NCBI RefSeq assembly: GCF_014192095.1
Contig: NZ_JACHXN010000012.1
Span: 1 to 64,000 of the forward strand
Source of the DNA: Phyllobacterium trifolii
GTDB taxonomy: Bacteria > Pseudomonadota > Alphaproteobacteria > Rhizobiales > Rhizobiaceae
Direction: 5' to 3'
DNA length: 64,000 nucleotides
Within the stretch, counting starts at the first letter, position 1. Every line of letters starts with the position of its first letter. The translations under genes were made by a program, and so were the position numbers. This document shows, in pieces, positions 40,442-50,159 of the stretch. Below the pieces are notes generated by a model, which searched no databases, was not told the origin of the DNA, and saw nothing but the letters and a program-made list of their open reading frames with translations.

Positions 40442-41683
40442 TTGATTTTCACATTGTTGCGCGTCCTTCTCTGTCTCTTCTGTTTGGTTGCGAGTTCTAC
40501 GGCTGGGTCAGCCACAACTTTCACCATGGAACGCGGTCTCAATCTCGAGCTATGGACCACATGGCCCAAACCCGATCGCTGGGACGAACCGGCTGTCCTC
40601 GACAATTTTCCCGAATGGCGACAGGGTACCACCATCAGCGATCTGGAACATATTCGGACGGCGGGCTTTGATTTCGTCCGCATGCCAATCGATCCTGCAA
40701 TTTTCCTGGAGGATGCGTCGGAAAACCGCGTTAAAAAACTGATTGCGGAAACGCTCAAAACAGTCGACATGCTGCACAAGGCAGGACTGAAGGTGATTGT
40801 CGATTTTCATTCGATTCCAAGCGACGATCGTAAGGTCGATACAAACCACATCTTGGCCGACGAAACACTCTTCACGCAATACCTCAAGATGGTCGGCCGG
40901 CTCGGCAGAGCGCTGTCCGAAACGGACGCGGCAACCACTGCGTTTGAACCGTTCAATGAGCCGGTGATCGACTGCGACCCCACACTTTTCCCTAAATGGC
41001 CCGCGATGTTGATGCAATTGCATGCGGCTGCCCGGAGCGCGGCGCCAAACCATACATTGATTTTGTCTGGCGGCTGCTGGTCGAGTGCCTACGGGCTGGA
41101 AAAGGTTGATCCCGCTCCTATCGGCGATGACAATGTCATCTGGACCTTTCATTCCTATGAACCTTATGTCCTGACGCATCAGGGTGCCGACTGGACAGGA
41201 GATTCCATGAGCTATGTCGAAGGCCTGCCCTATCCGCCGGATCTGATGGGCGAAAAAGCATTTGAAGAGCGCCTTGCAGCGATTCGGAAAACAATCGAGA
41301 CCAAAGCCCCCAAGGAGCGTCGGGAGGAACTGCTCGTTGGGTTCAATGAAATGGCTGGCAGGGTGACTACCTATAAAGAAGTTCTCGCCGCGTTGGATGA
41401 ACCATTCGAAAAGGCGGCAGCGTGGGGAAAGGACAACAACATCCCCCCCGAGCGCATTTTCCTGGGTGAGTTCGGCATGATACGCAGGGAGTATCAAAAA
41501 AAGTTTCGCATGCCGTCGGACTGGCGCGCTTCCTATTTGAAAGATATGACCGAAGCCGCGCACAAACGCGGCTTCCCTTGGTCGGTGTGGTCATGGGGCG
41601 GTGCTTTCGGCATTACACTCGATGACAAGCAGCGAGTGCTCGATCCGGTTATTCTGAAGGGTTTGGGGCTAAAGACCCCTTAA
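40442..41683 (+). CDS. secreted glycoside hydrolase family 5 (cellulase-like)
   Basis: A 413-residue GH5 enzyme cleaving beta-glucans. With TTG 40442 it begins directly with a signal peptide (MIFTLLRVLLCLFCLV, cleaving near AGSA-T), and AGGA lies about 9 nt upstream. ATG 40373 would add 23 non-signal residues. Catalytic residues are visible: acid/base Glu in FEPFNEPVID and nucleophile Glu in FLGEFGMIR. Other family residues are VRMPIDPAIF and VIDFHSIPSD-like VIVDFHSIP. Substrate could be cellulose, a related plant glucan or the cell's own glucan. It is the only rightward gene in a 15-kb leftward block and ends exactly where ruvB ends, so it looks inserted. Confidence 0.85.
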   Translation: MIFTLLRVLLCLFCLVASSTAGSATTFTMERGLNLELWTTWPKPDRWDEPAVLDNFPEWRQGTTISDLEHIRTAGFDFVRMPIDPAIFLEDASENRVKKLIAETLKTVDMLHKAGLKVIVDFHSIPSDDRKVDTNHILADETLFTQYLKMVGRLGRALSETDAATTAFEPFNEPVIDCDPTLFPKWPAMLMQLHAAARSAAPNHTLILSGGCWSSAYGLEKVDPAPIGDDNVIWTFHSYEPYVLTHQGADWTGDSMSYVEGLPYPPDLMGEKAFEERLAAIRKTIETKAPKERREELLVGFNEMAGRVTTYKEVLAALDEPFEKAAAWGKDNNIPPERIFLGEFGMIRREYQKKFRMPSDWRASYLKDMTEAAHKRGFPWSVWSWGGAFGITLDDKQRVLDPVILKGLGLKTP

Positions 41684-42724
41684 TCAGCTGTCTTCCTGGA
41701 AAAGGTTGATCTGCTGCTGGACAATATCCGCCGGAGCGTTGAGACCGAGGTGTTTCCAGGCATTGGCGGTCAGAACCCGTCCGCGTGGTGTACGCTGGAT
41801 AAATCCCTGCTGGATCAGATATGGCTCGATGATGTCTTCGATCGCGTCACGAGGCTCCGAAAGCCCGGCGGCAATCGTTTCGATACCAACCGGCCCGCCG
41901 CCGAAATTGTGCGCTATCATGGCAAGATAACGCCGGTCCAGCTGGTCCAATCCGAGCGAATCAACCTCAAGGCGCAACAGTGCCGAATCCGCAGTTTCGC
42001 GGTCGATCTTGTCCTTGCCGTCCACAATAGCGAAATCCCGCACGCGGCGTAGAAGACGCCCGGCGATACGGGGTGTGCCGCGTGCACGGCGAGCGACTTC
42101 CAGCGCTCCGTCATCGGTGACGCCAATACCCATGATCCGTGCCCCGCGCCGCACGATATGTTCCAGTTCTTCGACCGTATAGAAATTGAGCCGGATAGGG
42201 ATACCGAAGCGATCTCGCAACGGCGTGGTCAAAAGCCCCAGCCTTGTTGTCGCTGCAACCAGCGTAAATTTGGCGAGATCAATTTTTACCGAACGGGCCG
42301 CAGGTCCCTCACCGATGATCAGATCGAGCTGGTAGTCTTCCATTGCCGGATAGAGAATTTCTTCGATAGCCGGATTGAGACGGTGGATTTCATCGATAAA
42401 GAGGACATCGTTCTCCTCGAGATTGGTCAAAAGCGCGGCGAGATCGCCGGCCTTTGCAATAACCGGTCCCGATGTTGAGCGAAAGTTGACGCCCAGTTCC
42501 TTGGCCATGATCTGCGCCAAGGTGGTTTTGCCAAGTCCAGGCGGCCCGACGAACAAGACATGGTCGAGTGCTTCGCCACGCGACTTTGCTGCTTCAATGA
42601 AAACCTTCAGATTGGCGCGTGCCGCCGCCTGGCCAACAAAATCGGCAAGCGTCTGGGGGCGCAGCGAGGTGTCGAGATCCTCGCCACGCTTGTCCGGTGA
42701 AATCAGACGGCTCGCATCGCTCAT
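41684..42724 (-). CDS. ruvB: Holliday junction branch-migration helicase RuvB
   Basis: A 346-residue AAA+ motor that, with RuvA, drives branch migration. Walker [14 protein letters not shown], Walker [12 protein letters not shown], sensor 1 [20 protein letters not shown], and the C-terminal winged helix ending in [15 protein letters not shown]. Start 42724 (MSDASRL) is chosen by family; MCEDRQ adds six residues. Third gene of ruvC-ruvA-ruvB, with a 40-bp gap after ruvA. It abuts the convergent GH5 gene with no spacer. Confidence 0.97.
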   Translation of the reverse strand: MSDASRLISPDKRGEDLDTSLRPQTLADFVGQAAARANLKVFIEAAKSRGEALDHVLFVGPPGLGKTTLAQIMAKELGVNFRSTSGPVIAKAGDLAALLTNLEENDVLFIDEIHRLNPAIEEILYPAMEDYQLDLIIGEGPAARSVKIDLAKFTLVAATTRLGLLTTPLRDRFGIPIRLNFYTVEELEHIVRRGARIMGIGVTDDGALEVARRARGTPRIAGRLLRRVRDFAIVDGKDKIDRETADSALLRLEVDSLGLDQLDRRYLAMIAHNFGGGPVGIETIAAGLSEPRDAIEDIIEPYLIQQGFIQRTPRGRVLTANAWKHLGLNAPADIVQQQINLFQEDS

Positions 42725-42764
42725 TTGCCTGTCTTCGCACAAGCCATGTGTTCAAACAACCGCA

Positions 42765-43382
42765 TCAGCGCGACAGCTCCTTCAGGCCAAGCCGGATGAG
42801 CTTTGTGGAGTCAGCGCCCTCACCCGCATCCTTCATCGCAGCGGCAATGGCGTTGGCGGCCTGATCCCGCGAATAACCGAGATTGGTGAGAGCCGAGACC
42901 GCGTCCGTAACTGGAGCCGGAGCGACACCCTCGCCCAGCTCCTGCTTCAAGCCGATCGTCCCCATCGCCTCACCAGCAAAGGCTGGCGCCTTGTTCTTCA
43001 ATTCCGTTACGATGCGTTCCGCGACCCGCTTGCCAACCCCCGGCGCCCGGCTGACCATGGCGATATCGCGCAGCGCTATGGCATTGGCCAGATCAGACGG
43101 CGTCAATGTTCCGAGAACGCTCAACGCAACCTTCGCACCAATACCTTGGACGCTTTGCAGCAAGCGGAACCACTCACGCTCAAGCGCAGTGCCAAACCCG
43201 AACAGACGTATCAAATCTTCGCGCACATACGTTTCAATAAGCAAGACGACTGCCTCGCCTTGCCCTGGCATGTTGGAAAGTGTCCGGGCCGAGCAGAAGG
43301 CGACGTAACATACGCCGTGCACATCGACGATCACATGATCCTCGCCGATTTCGTCGACAGTACCTTTGAGCTTTCCGATCAT
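42765..43382 (-). CDS. ruvA: Holliday junction DNA-binding protein RuvA
   Basis: A 205-residue tetrameric junction-binding protein. OB-fold domain I ([20 protein letters not shown]), HhH domain II ([39 protein letters not shown]) and the RuvB-binding domain III ([20 protein letters not shown]) are all present in order. Start 43382 overlaps the ruvC stop by 4 nt (ATGA), a coupled arrangement. Confidence 0.96.
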   Translation of the reverse strand: MIGKLKGTVDEIGEDHVIVDVHGVCYVAFCSARTLSNMPGQGEAVVLLIETYVREDLIRLFGFGTALEREWFRLLQSVQGIGAKVALSVLGTLTPSDLANAIALRDIAMVSRAPGVGKRVAERIVTELKNKAPAFAGEAMGTIGLKQELGEGVAPAPVTDAVSALTNLGYSRDQAANAIAAAMKDAGEGADSTKLIRLGLKELSR

Positions 43383-43906
43383 CCGAGTGCCGCCAGTTTC
43401 TGTTCGATGGCAATACGCCCGATTGCGCTTTGCCGATGATGTGCGTGGCAAATGGCAACTGCCAGTGCATCTGCGGCATCGTCAGTGTCGAATATAGCCT
43501 TCGGCATCAGCACTTTCACCATCATATGAATCTGTTTTTTCTCCCCGTGCCCAACACCGATAACAGCTTTCTTGACTGCATTTGGTGCATACTCGGCAAC
43601 GTGGAGTCCGGCCAGAGCGGGTACCAGCAATGCGATCCCGCGAGCTTGACCGAGCTTGAGCGTCGCTGTGGCGTCCTTGTTGACGAAGGTATGTTCGACG
43701 GCCGATTCATGCGGCACCATCTCGTGAATAACACCGGCAAGTCCATCGTGTAGTTGACAGAGCCGGGAGGCAAGGTCGAGTTTGGCGTCTGAAAGAACGG
43801 TGCCTGCTGCAACAAAACGCAGTGAATTTCCCAGCGTCTCGATGATACCCCAGCCTGTCCGCCGAAGACCTGGGTCAATTCCTATAATACGAATCGCTGC
43901 TTTCAT
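43379..43906 (-). CDS. ruvC: crossover junction endodeoxyribonuclease RuvC
   Basis: A 175-residue Holliday-junction resolvase. The first catalytic Asp is in [15 protein letters not shown], the Glu in [21 protein letters not shown]-type sequence ([11 protein letters not shown]), and the acidic pair at the C-terminus in [18 protein letters not shown]. First gene of the ruvCAB operon; about 74 bp separate it from the rcdA stop upstream on the same strand. Confidence 0.96.
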   Translation of the reverse strand: MKAAIRIIGIDPGLRRTGWGIIETLGNSLRFVAAGTVLSDAKLDLASRLCQLHDGLAGVIHEMVPHESAVEHTFVNKDATATLKLGQARGIALLVPALAGLHVAEYAPNAVKKAVIGVGHGEKKQIHMMVKVLMPKAIFDTDDAADALAVAICHAHHRQSAIGRIAIEQKLAALG

Positions 43907-43980
43907 GCTCGAACCTTATCCACGTGTCACACATCTTGACAGCAGAAAGGTGAACAAAAGAGAAACAAATCTGTGCGTTG

Positions 43981-44514
43981 TTAGCGATGGCCGAACGCGG
44001 TGGCCAACAAACTGATCTGATCGGATACAGGATTGATTGAGAGGACCCGCTTTTGCTCGGTACCGGCGCCATCATTGTAAATCTCATCGTCCATTTGGCG
44101 AACGCGCGCCTGCAGGCGCAATGAGCGGTGCACGATATCGCAATAGGACAGCGGAATTTCATCCCAGCCAACAACTGTTTCAGGCGCCGAGTCCGTATCA
44201 AGCCGAACCTTAGCTTTTTCTGAAAGCACTTGTTCTAGTGTCATCTCACCGCTACGCGATGCGCGTTGCAAAAGCAGCCACGATGCCACCTGCATCAGAC
44301 GTGTCGTCAACCGCATTGATTCAGCCGCATAAAGCGTCGCCGCTATGCGCGACAGGCGTTTGGCCTCCTCGCGACCCTCGCCATCAAGGTAAAAAGCCGC
44401 TTCTTCCACAAGGCTCATGCCTTCATCGTAGAGATGATTGAAACTCCCCGAGCGGACCATGCGCTCTGCAAGTCTTATCGTGTTGTCTACGTGGAATTCC
44501 TGTTCGGTCATCAT
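43981..44514 (-). CDS. rcdA: RcdA-type regulator of CtrA degradation (DUF1465)
   Basis: A 177-residue all-helical protein of the DUF1465 family. RcdA of Caulobacter belongs to this family and is an adaptor that helps deliver the cell-cycle regulator CtrA to the ClpXP protease. Visible features are the helices LAERMVRSGSFNHLYDEGM, AAFYLDGEGREEAKRLSR and AESMRLTTRLMQVASWLLLQRA, and the DIVHRSLRLQARVRQMDD helix, plus a flexible C-terminus needed for degradation in Caulobacter. Met2 (44511) is an alternative start. It stands upstream of ruvCAB on the same strand. The function is transferred from the family. Confidence 0.75.
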   Translation of the reverse strand: MMTEQEFHVDNTIRLAERMVRSGSFNHLYDEGMSLVEEAAFYLDGEGREEAKRLSRIAATLYAAESMRLTTRLMQVASWLLLQRASRSGEMTLEQVLSEKAKVRLDTDSAPETVVGWDEIPLSYCDIVHRSLRLQARVRQMDDEIYNDGAGTEQKRVLSINPVSDQISLLATAFGHR

Positions 44515-44865
44515 ATGCCCTGTTACCTAAAATGCGCTGCCACGATCCGCGATTTTTCCAAAGCAGTGCTCCCTTACTGGAACAGCAAGCGAGGTATCAC
44601 AACGGTCGGCTAGCAGTAGTCCCCAGCAACCTGCCTGCATCCTCACAACAGCGCAAGTTTATCCTTAATAAAGGGTTAACGGCAGGGTTAAACTTTGGAT
44701 ATGAACATAAAAAAAGAGCCGCAAAAACGAGGCGGCTCTCAGGAGTCTAACAGGGAGGCGTCAAACAAAGTGGCCAAACCACTTGGTAAGAATCCAGAAA
44801 ACTGGATGATCAATTTATAGATTGTAATGCTTAACGACTGGTTAACGACAACAAGAAACTTGAGT
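44515..44865. other. intergenic region between leftward rcdA and leftward opgC
   Basis: 351 bp holding the opgC terminator (44715-44739) and presumably the rcdA promoter. A 39-codon rightward frame (44701-44820) is open but lacks a ribosome binding site and overlaps the terminator; I do not accept it as a gene. No RNA gene is evident. Confidence 0.5.
44715..44739 (-). terminator. terminator of opgC
   Basis: AGAGCCGC (44715-44722) / GCGGCTCT (44732-44739), preceded on the + strand by a run of seven A, which is a T-run on the leftward transcript. Confidence 0.7.
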
Positions 44866-46062
44866 TTATCGCGAGGCAACTGCTCTCGTCGCCGGCTTCA
44901 TTGTCCCTTCCCTCACCTTGCCGGCAACCGCAATTTGAGGCTTGACCGGCTTTTGCACCGGACGCCCGCCCCAACCGATGCGCGGCAGCCATTCGAGGTA
45001 ATAGGCCAAGGCAAATTGCGCCATGATCCCGCTCGCGATCAGAAGCGTGTCGTCAAGCAAACCACCTGGATTCAGGACCTTGACGACCTGTGCCACCATG
45101 GCAAGGATCGTACCGGCAACAAAAACCGGCAGCGAATGTTTGCCTAGAATGGCCAGCGGATGATCTGGGGCGCGACGGGCCAGATTGGAGATCGCCGGCA
45201 CAGAGACAATCACATAGGCCAGTGACAGGACATGGGCCAATCGGGTCAACGACAGGAACGTTTTGTCGAAGCCCGTTAAAACCGCCGGCAGGCCCAATGA
45301 CGTATCGACACCCCACAATGGCCAACGCACCCAAACCAGTGCAATCAGGATATAGGCCACGGAAAGCCCGAACAAATACTTGTTGAACCCAATGGTACCG
45401 CCTCGGCGCACATGCATGATTCCTGCTATCCCGATAACGAACAGGAACTGCCACGACAGGGGATTGAGAAACCACACACCGTCGGTCGGATAGTTTGGCG
45501 GGGCGATTTGGTACACGCCGGAAACCAGCCACAACATTCCTGAGAGCACAACCATGGCAGAAATGCTGATTCTCGCGATCATCAGGAATATTGGGAGCAT
45601 CAGCAACAGTACGCCATACATTGACAGGATATTGTTGTAGCCAATCTGATGGCCCATCGTCGCAATGCCGATGAGCGCCTTTGCCGGCTGATCCATCAGC
45701 GGACCTATGTTGATGAACGACATGAAGTCGGGGCGTTTCAGGTAGATGCCTGCGGCACAGAAAATCGCCAGCGTAGCGATTGTCGTGAGAATGTGAGCGC
45801 AGTAGAGGGTCGTAGCCCGCCGCCAGGCCTTGAGCGTTGTCAAAAGACGACTGCCCGATTCGAACTTGGAACCATAGGCGAGACCGACCGCTATACCGGA
45901 GATCAATACGAACGCCTCGGCGGAGTCGGAAAATCCAAAATTCTTGTGAGTGAGGTTCTCATAGACCGTCCCCGGAATATGATTGATGAAGATCGTCAGA
46001 AGAGCCAAAGCCCTGAAAACGTCGATACGGGTGTCCCGCTGTTTGAGCTGGTTCTGTGTCAT
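44866..46062 (-). CDS. opgC: OpgC-family membrane acyltransferase
   Basis: A 398-residue inner-membrane protein with about ten hydrophobic segments. DTRIDVFRALALLTIFINHIPG at the N-terminus carries the conserved Arg and His of OpgC/acyltransferase-3-like proteins. OpgC members attach succinyl groups to osmoregulated periplasmic glucans, changing their charge. The C-terminus is Lys/Arg-rich. Start 46062 (MTQNQLK) is preferred (GGTGA upstream); Met 46095 is possible, and the frame continues to 46224 into the preceding gene. The substrate here is inferred from the family. Confidence 0.78.
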   Translation of the reverse strand: MTQNQLKQRDTRIDVFRALALLTIFINHIPGTVYENLTHKNFGFSDSAEAFVLISGIAVGLAYGSKFESGSRLLTTLKAWRRATTLYCAHILTTIATLAIFCAAGIYLKRPDFMSFINIGPLMDQPAKALIGIATMGHQIGYNNILSMYGVLLLMLPIFLMIARISISAMVVLSGMLWLVSGVYQIAPPNYPTDGVWFLNPLSWQFLFVIGIAGIMHVRRGGTIGFNKYLFGLSVAYILIALVWVRWPLWGVDTSLGLPAVLTGFDKTFLSLTRLAHVLSLAYVIVSVPAISNLARRAPDHPLAILGKHSLPVFVAGTILAMVAQVVKVLNPGGLLDDTLLIASGIMAQFALAYYLEWLPRIGWGGRPVQKPVKPQIAVAGKVREGTMKPATRAVASR

Positions 46063-46192
46063 AGCGTTCACCAATATCCTGTCATGCACGGTCATTCCGC
46101 TTCCGGCCTCGATGGAAGCGACTCGCCTGGGAGGCTGTGATTGATAATGTTGACATAGGGCAAAAGTTGCGGTTGCGCCGATCAACTTTCGT

Positions 46193-46966
46193 TCAAAAAT
46201 ATGACAAGCTGGCAATTCCGTCATAGGTGAGCTTCAGGCCCATCAACAAAATCATTGCGTACATGAATGGATAAAATACCTCCGGTCGCATCCGTTTGAC
46301 GATCCAGGCGCCGGCGAATGTCGCAAGGGGCGCAAGGGGTACGAGCACAGCGGAAGCCTTCAAATTCGTCGCGTCAAATTGTCCGAGAGCAAAGTAGGGG
46401 ATGACCTTGATCGCATTGATAACGGCAAAGAAAATAACACTGGTGCCGTTATAAATCTTCGGATCCTGTCGCAGCGGAAGGGTATAAACCTGGTAGGGCG
46501 GGCCACCGGCATGGGCGACAAAACTCGTGAACCCGGCAATCGTCGCCCAAAGCGTGGCCGAGGCGCCGTTGTGGGACTGTGCGGTCGCGCGCTTCGTTGC
46601 GCTTGCGAAGACGTACCGCGTAAAGAAAATGATCGCAACGAGACCAACGATCAGCTTCACCATGTCGTCCGTCACGATGGAAGCGGTGAGCCAGCCAATA
46701 CCGACGCCAAGCAGACCGCCGGGCAACATCAGTTTCAATGTCGTCATGTCACGATATCCGCGCCACGACCAAAGGCTTGCAACATCCATGATGATCAGAA
46801 TGGGCAGCATGATCGCGGCGGCCTGAACCGGTGGCATGACCAGCGCCATGAGCGGGACACCGACCTGTCCCATAGCGCCACCAAGCCCGCCTTTGGAAAG
46901 CCCGATCAGAATCGTGGCTGGGACAGCAGCAGCATAGAACCACGGGTTCATCAGAAGATCGGGCAT
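46193..46966 (-). CDS. TSUP-family permease (TauE/SafE)
   Basis: A 257-residue inner-membrane protein with seven to eight hydrophobic helices. The N-terminal helix GLSKGGLGGAMGQVGVPLMAL is a hallmark of the TauE/SafE sulfite-exporter family, and the inverted second half has SFVAHAGGPPYQVYTLPLR. Family members move sulfite, sulfoacetate or other anions; the cargo cannot be named here. Upstream of opgC on the same strand with about 130 bp between chosen ends. Confidence 0.85.
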   Translation of the reverse strand: MPDLLMNPWFYAAAVPATILIGLSKGGLGGAMGQVGVPLMALVMPPVQAAAIMLPILIIMDVASLWSWRGYRDMTTLKLMLPGGLLGVGIGWLTASIVTDDMVKLIVGLVAIIFFTRYVFASATKRATAQSHNGASATLWATIAGFTSFVAHAGGPPYQVYTLPLRQDPKIYNGTSVIFFAVINAIKVIPYFALGQFDATNLKASAVLVPLAPLATFAGAWIVKRMRPEVFYPFMYAMILLMGLKLTYDGIASLSYF

Positions 46967-47185
46967 GGCGGGGAATCCGGCAGGAAGTACTTCTCCCTTT
47001 AACTCTGCTCATTACGATTGAAAAATGCTTTTTTGGAAATATGCTCCAATTTGGTACATAAGATGTTGAATTTGCAACAAGGCAAATCGAAACCTTTGGG
47101 TCTGTTCAAACCATCCGCCATCCTCTATGCCCGAATTCCATCACGATTGCCCGGTCTATGAAGAACGATTGTAAGGTCGCAACCC

Positions 47186-47842
47186 ATGAACATCGAACCG
47201 ACACCTCGACGCTGCCGTATCGTTTTGATCGCCCCTCCGGCTGCAAGCGGGGATGAACTTGCCACGCTGCTTGACGATGCGCTTTCCGGCGGAGATGTTG
47301 CTTCGGTATTGTTGCCCGCCTATGAAGCGGATGAGGCTTTGTTCCAGACCCTCGCTGAAATTGCCGTTCCGATCATCCAGAACGCCGGTGTAGCAGCAAT
47401 CATCGTCGGCAGCACCCAGATCGCTGGCCGGGTCAAGGCAGACGGTCTGCATATCGAGGGACCGGCAGCTGACATTGCAGCCAATGTGACGCGCTTTTCG
47501 CCCAAAATGATCGTCGGGACCGGCAATATCAAGAATCGTCACACCGCACTGGAAATCGGTGAAGCTCAACCGGACTATGTTCTGTTCGGCAAAATTGGCG
47601 CTGACAACAAGCCGGAAGCGCACCCGCGCAACATCGATCTTGCCGACTGGTGGGCTTCCATGGTTGAAATTCCTTGTATCATTCAGGCAGGCAACACCCT
47701 CGACAGCATCCCCGATGCCGTAGCAACAGGTGCGGAATTCATCGCTCTTGGTTCGGCCGTTTTTGATGGAGCAGATCCGGCAGGGGCTGTCCGGGAGGCC
47801 AACCGGCTTCTTGACGAGCACGCGCCTAAATTTGAGGAATAA
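47186..47842 (+). CDS. ThiE-like thiamine-phosphate synthase family protein
   Basis: A 218-residue TIM-barrel protein with ThiE-type strands: RIVLIAPPAASGDELATLLD, ADGLHIEGPAADIAANV (in place of the usual HxGQxD) and YVLFGKIGADNKPEAHP, then CIIQAGNTLDSIPDAVATGA. True ThiE has a conserved HLGQxD loop that here reads HIEGPAAD, so catalysis of thiamine phosphate formation is doubtful. It is followed 4 bp later by a Sel1-repeat protein, so the two form a small operon. I treat the exact reaction as unknown. Confidence 0.7.
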   Translation: MNIEPTPRRCRIVLIAPPAASGDELATLLDDALSGGDVASVLLPAYEADEALFQTLAEIAVPIIQNAGVAAIIVGSTQIAGRVKADGLHIEGPAADIAANVTRFSPKMIVGTGNIKNRHTALEIGEAQPDYVLFGKIGADNKPEAHPRNIDLADWWASMVEIPCIIQAGNTLDSIPDAVATGAEFIALGSAVFDGADPAGAVREANRLLDEHAPKFEE

Positions 47843-47846
47843 TTCT

Positions 47847-48902
47847 ATGGGAGCAAGATCAGGAAAGCTCGTCTGTTCTGTTGCGGCCGCACTGATGGCC
47901 ATGCCGGTTTTTGTCGCGGGAGGCCTTGCCCAAACTGCTCAAACACCTGCGTCAGAACCGACGACTCCTGCACCCGCCATGCCGCCCTCGCCCGAAACGA
48001 CTCCGAAGCAAGCCAAGCCTAAATCACCCAATGATCCCGCTCTCGATACGATCAACCCGACGCGGTTTGGCAAAGGTCCGGAAGATGACGCCTTTGGCGC
48101 CTACCAACGTGGTCTCTACAAAACTGCTTACAACCTGGCTTTGCCGCGGGCGGAGGCCGGCGATCCAAATGCCCAGGTCTTGCTTGCAGAAATTCTGGCG
48201 CGTGGTCTTGGCGTCCCTATTAACATGCAGGAATCCGCAAACTGGTACGGCAAAGCTGCCGATCAGGGATTACCAGAAGCGCAATTCCGCTATGCGGTAA
48301 TTCTGCTCCAGGGGAAATATGCTCCGAAAGACCCCAAGAGGGCAAAGGAATTGATGAAAGCCGCGGCAGACGCCGGAAATGCTCCGGCAGAGTTCAATTT
48401 TGGTCAAATCTTGCTGCAAGAACGCCCAGGCGCAACAGGCGTCGAAAACGCTTATCCCTGGTTCCAGAAAGCTGCAGACAAGGGTCTTCCCGATGGCGAA
48501 TATGCGCTCAGCCAGATTCTCGCCAACGGTACACTGACTATTCCGCGCGATGACGCCAAGGCGCGGCAGTATCTGGCGAAAGCCGCTGTGAAGGGATACG
48601 ACACGGCTCAACTCGACCTGGGGAGCTGGCTCGTCACAGGTCGCGGCGGAGCAAAAAACTATAAAGCTGGTTTCGGCTGGATGTTGCGCGCGGCAACGGG
48701 CGGCAATGTCGCAGCGCAAGCGCGTCTCGCCAAACTTTACCGCGACGGCATTGGCGTCGAGGGCGATTTCATCAAGGCTGCTGCATGGTACATCGTGGCC
48801 AAGCGTGCGGGGCTGAATGATCCCGAGCTTGAATCATTCATGGCCGGACTTGATGATAGTCAGACCCAAGCCGCAATCACGGAAGCAAATAAATTGCAGT
48901 GA
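47847..48902 (+). CDS. secreted Sel1-repeat (TPR-like) protein
   Basis: A 351-residue protein with a signal peptide (KLVCSVAAALMAMPVFVAGG, cleavage near LAQ-T), a Pro/Thr-rich linker to ~residue 65, and about six Sel1 repeats (AYNLALPRAEAGDPNAQVLL; SANWYGKAADQGLPEAQFRY; AYPWFQKAADKGLPDGEYAL; ARQYLAKAAVKGYDTAQLDL). It is probably a periplasmic adaptor for protein complexes, by analogy with other Sel1 proteins; partners are unknown. ATG 47847 follows GAGG by ~11 nt. It starts 4 bp after the ThiE-like gene. Confidence 0.82.
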   Translation: MGARSGKLVCSVAAALMAMPVFVAGGLAQTAQTPASEPTTPAPAMPPSPETTPKQAKPKSPNDPALDTINPTRFGKGPEDDAFGAYQRGLYKTAYNLALPRAEAGDPNAQVLLAEILARGLGVPINMQESANWYGKAADQGLPEAQFRYAVILLQGKYAPKDPKRAKELMKAAADAGNAPAEFNFGQILLQERPGATGVENAYPWFQKAADKGLPDGEYALSQILANGTLTIPRDDAKARQYLAKAAVKGYDTAQLDLGSWLVTGRGGAKNYKAGFGWMLRAATGGNVAAQARLAKLYRDGIGVEGDFIKAAAWYIVAKRAGLNDPELESFMAGLDDSQTQAAITEANKLQ

Positions 48903-48995
48903 ACTGGCCTTGATCCAAGACGTTGACGCGCTGATCATCCGCGCAATAGATTTCGGAACGTACCGATACTGCAACCAGCCGATGGGAATCCAAAA

Positions 48996-50159
48996 ATGCC
49001 GTTGATCAACCGCGCTCACGAGATGCAGCAACACGTCGCCGAATGGCGCCGGCACCTGCACGAAAATCCGGAGCTCATGTATGACGTGCATGAAACGTCG
49101 CGGTTTGCCGCCGAGAAACTGCGCGACTTTGGCTGCGACAGCGTCGAGACTGGCATTGGCAAGACCGGCCTGGTCGGCATTATTCGTGGGCGGCATGGCG
49201 ATGGGCCAGTGATCGGGTTCCGCGCAGACATGGACGCTTTGCCGATAGCCGAAGCGAGTGGAAAATCCTGGATGTCCAAGACACCGGGAAAGATGCACGC
49301 ATGCGGCCATGATGGTCACACCGCAATGCTGCTCGGTGCAGCACAGTATCTTGCCGAAACCCGCAACTTCAAGGGTACCATCGCTGTCATTTTCCAGCCT
49401 GCCGAAGAAGGCGGCGCTGGCGCGCTTGCCATGATCGACGATGGTTTGATGGAGCGTTTCGGGATCAGCGAAGTTTATGGCATGCATAACGCCCCCGGCC
49501 TGCCGATTGGTCAATTCGCTACTCGCAAGGGTTCGATCATGGCGGCGACCAACGAGTTCGAGATAACGGTAACCGGGCGGGGCGGTCACGCGGCCAAGCC
49601 CCAATCGGCGATCGACCCCGTGGTGATTTCCGCCCATATCATTCTCGCCCTGCAGTCGGTCGTGTCCCGTGAGACAGACCCTCTGAATTCACTGGTCATA
49701 TCCGTGACACAGCTCAATGGGGGCGACGCATCCAATGTCATCCCGGATGTCGTCAAGCTTGGCGGTACAGTAAGGACCCTTTCGCCGGAGGTTCGAGCGT
49801 TCGCGCAACAACGCTTGACCGAAGTCGCTGAATCGACTGCGGCAGTTTTTGGCGGCAAGGCAGAAGTCAAATATCATCAAGGTTATCCCGTAACGTTCAA
49901 CCATGAGCGAGAAACCGAGTTCGCGGTCAGTGTCGCCCAGACGATTGTTGGCAACGCTGCAGTGACGACGGACATGCCGCCCGTGATGGGCGCCGAGGAT
50001 TTCTCTTATATGTTGGAGAAACGGCCCGGCGCCTTTGTTTTTATCGGCAATGGCGATACTGCGAGCCTGCACAATTCAGCGTATGACTTTAATGATGATG
50101 CGATTCCTTATGGCATCAGTTACTGGGTCTCATTGGCGGAAACGGCGTTGGCCGCCTGA
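48996..50159 (+). CDS. M20-family amidohydrolase (hippurate hydrolase-like)
   Basis: A 387-residue metal-dependent hydrolase of the M20/IAA-amidohydrolase type that cleaves N-acyl amino acids or peptides. Metal ligands are visible in FRADMDALP, MHACGHDGHTAML, and QPAEEGGAGALAMIDDG (general-base Glu), with further His in AVYGMHNAPGLPIG-type sequence (VYGMHNAPGLPIG) and a dimerisation domain (GRGGHAAKPQSAIDPV). The substrate cannot be decided. Monocistronic or followed by efp after a 145-bp gap. Confidence 0.88.
   Translation: MPLINRAHEMQQHVAEWRRHLHENPELMYDVHETSRFAAEKLRDFGCDSVETGIGKTGLVGIIRGRHGDGPVIGFRADMDALPIAEASGKSWMSKTPGKMHACGHDGHTAMLLGAAQYLAETRNFKGTIAVIFQPAEEGGAGALAMIDDGLMERFGISEVYGMHNAPGLPIGQFATRKGSIMAATNEFEITVTGRGGHAAKPQSAIDPVVISAHIILALQSVVSRETDPLNSLVISVTQLNGGDASNVIPDVVKLGGTVRTLSPEVRAFAQQRLTEVAESTAAVFGGKAEVKYHQGYPVTFNHERETEFAVSVAQTIVGNAAVTTDMPPVMGAEDFSYMLEKRPGAFVFIGNGDTASLHNSAYDFNDDAIPYGISYWVSLAETALAA

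Noticed and set aside
44701-44820. A 39-codon rightward frame (MNIKKEPQKR...)
   Set aside because: It overlaps the opgC terminator hairpin and lacks a ribosome binding site. The A-run that looks like Lys codons is the terminator T-run of the opposite strand.
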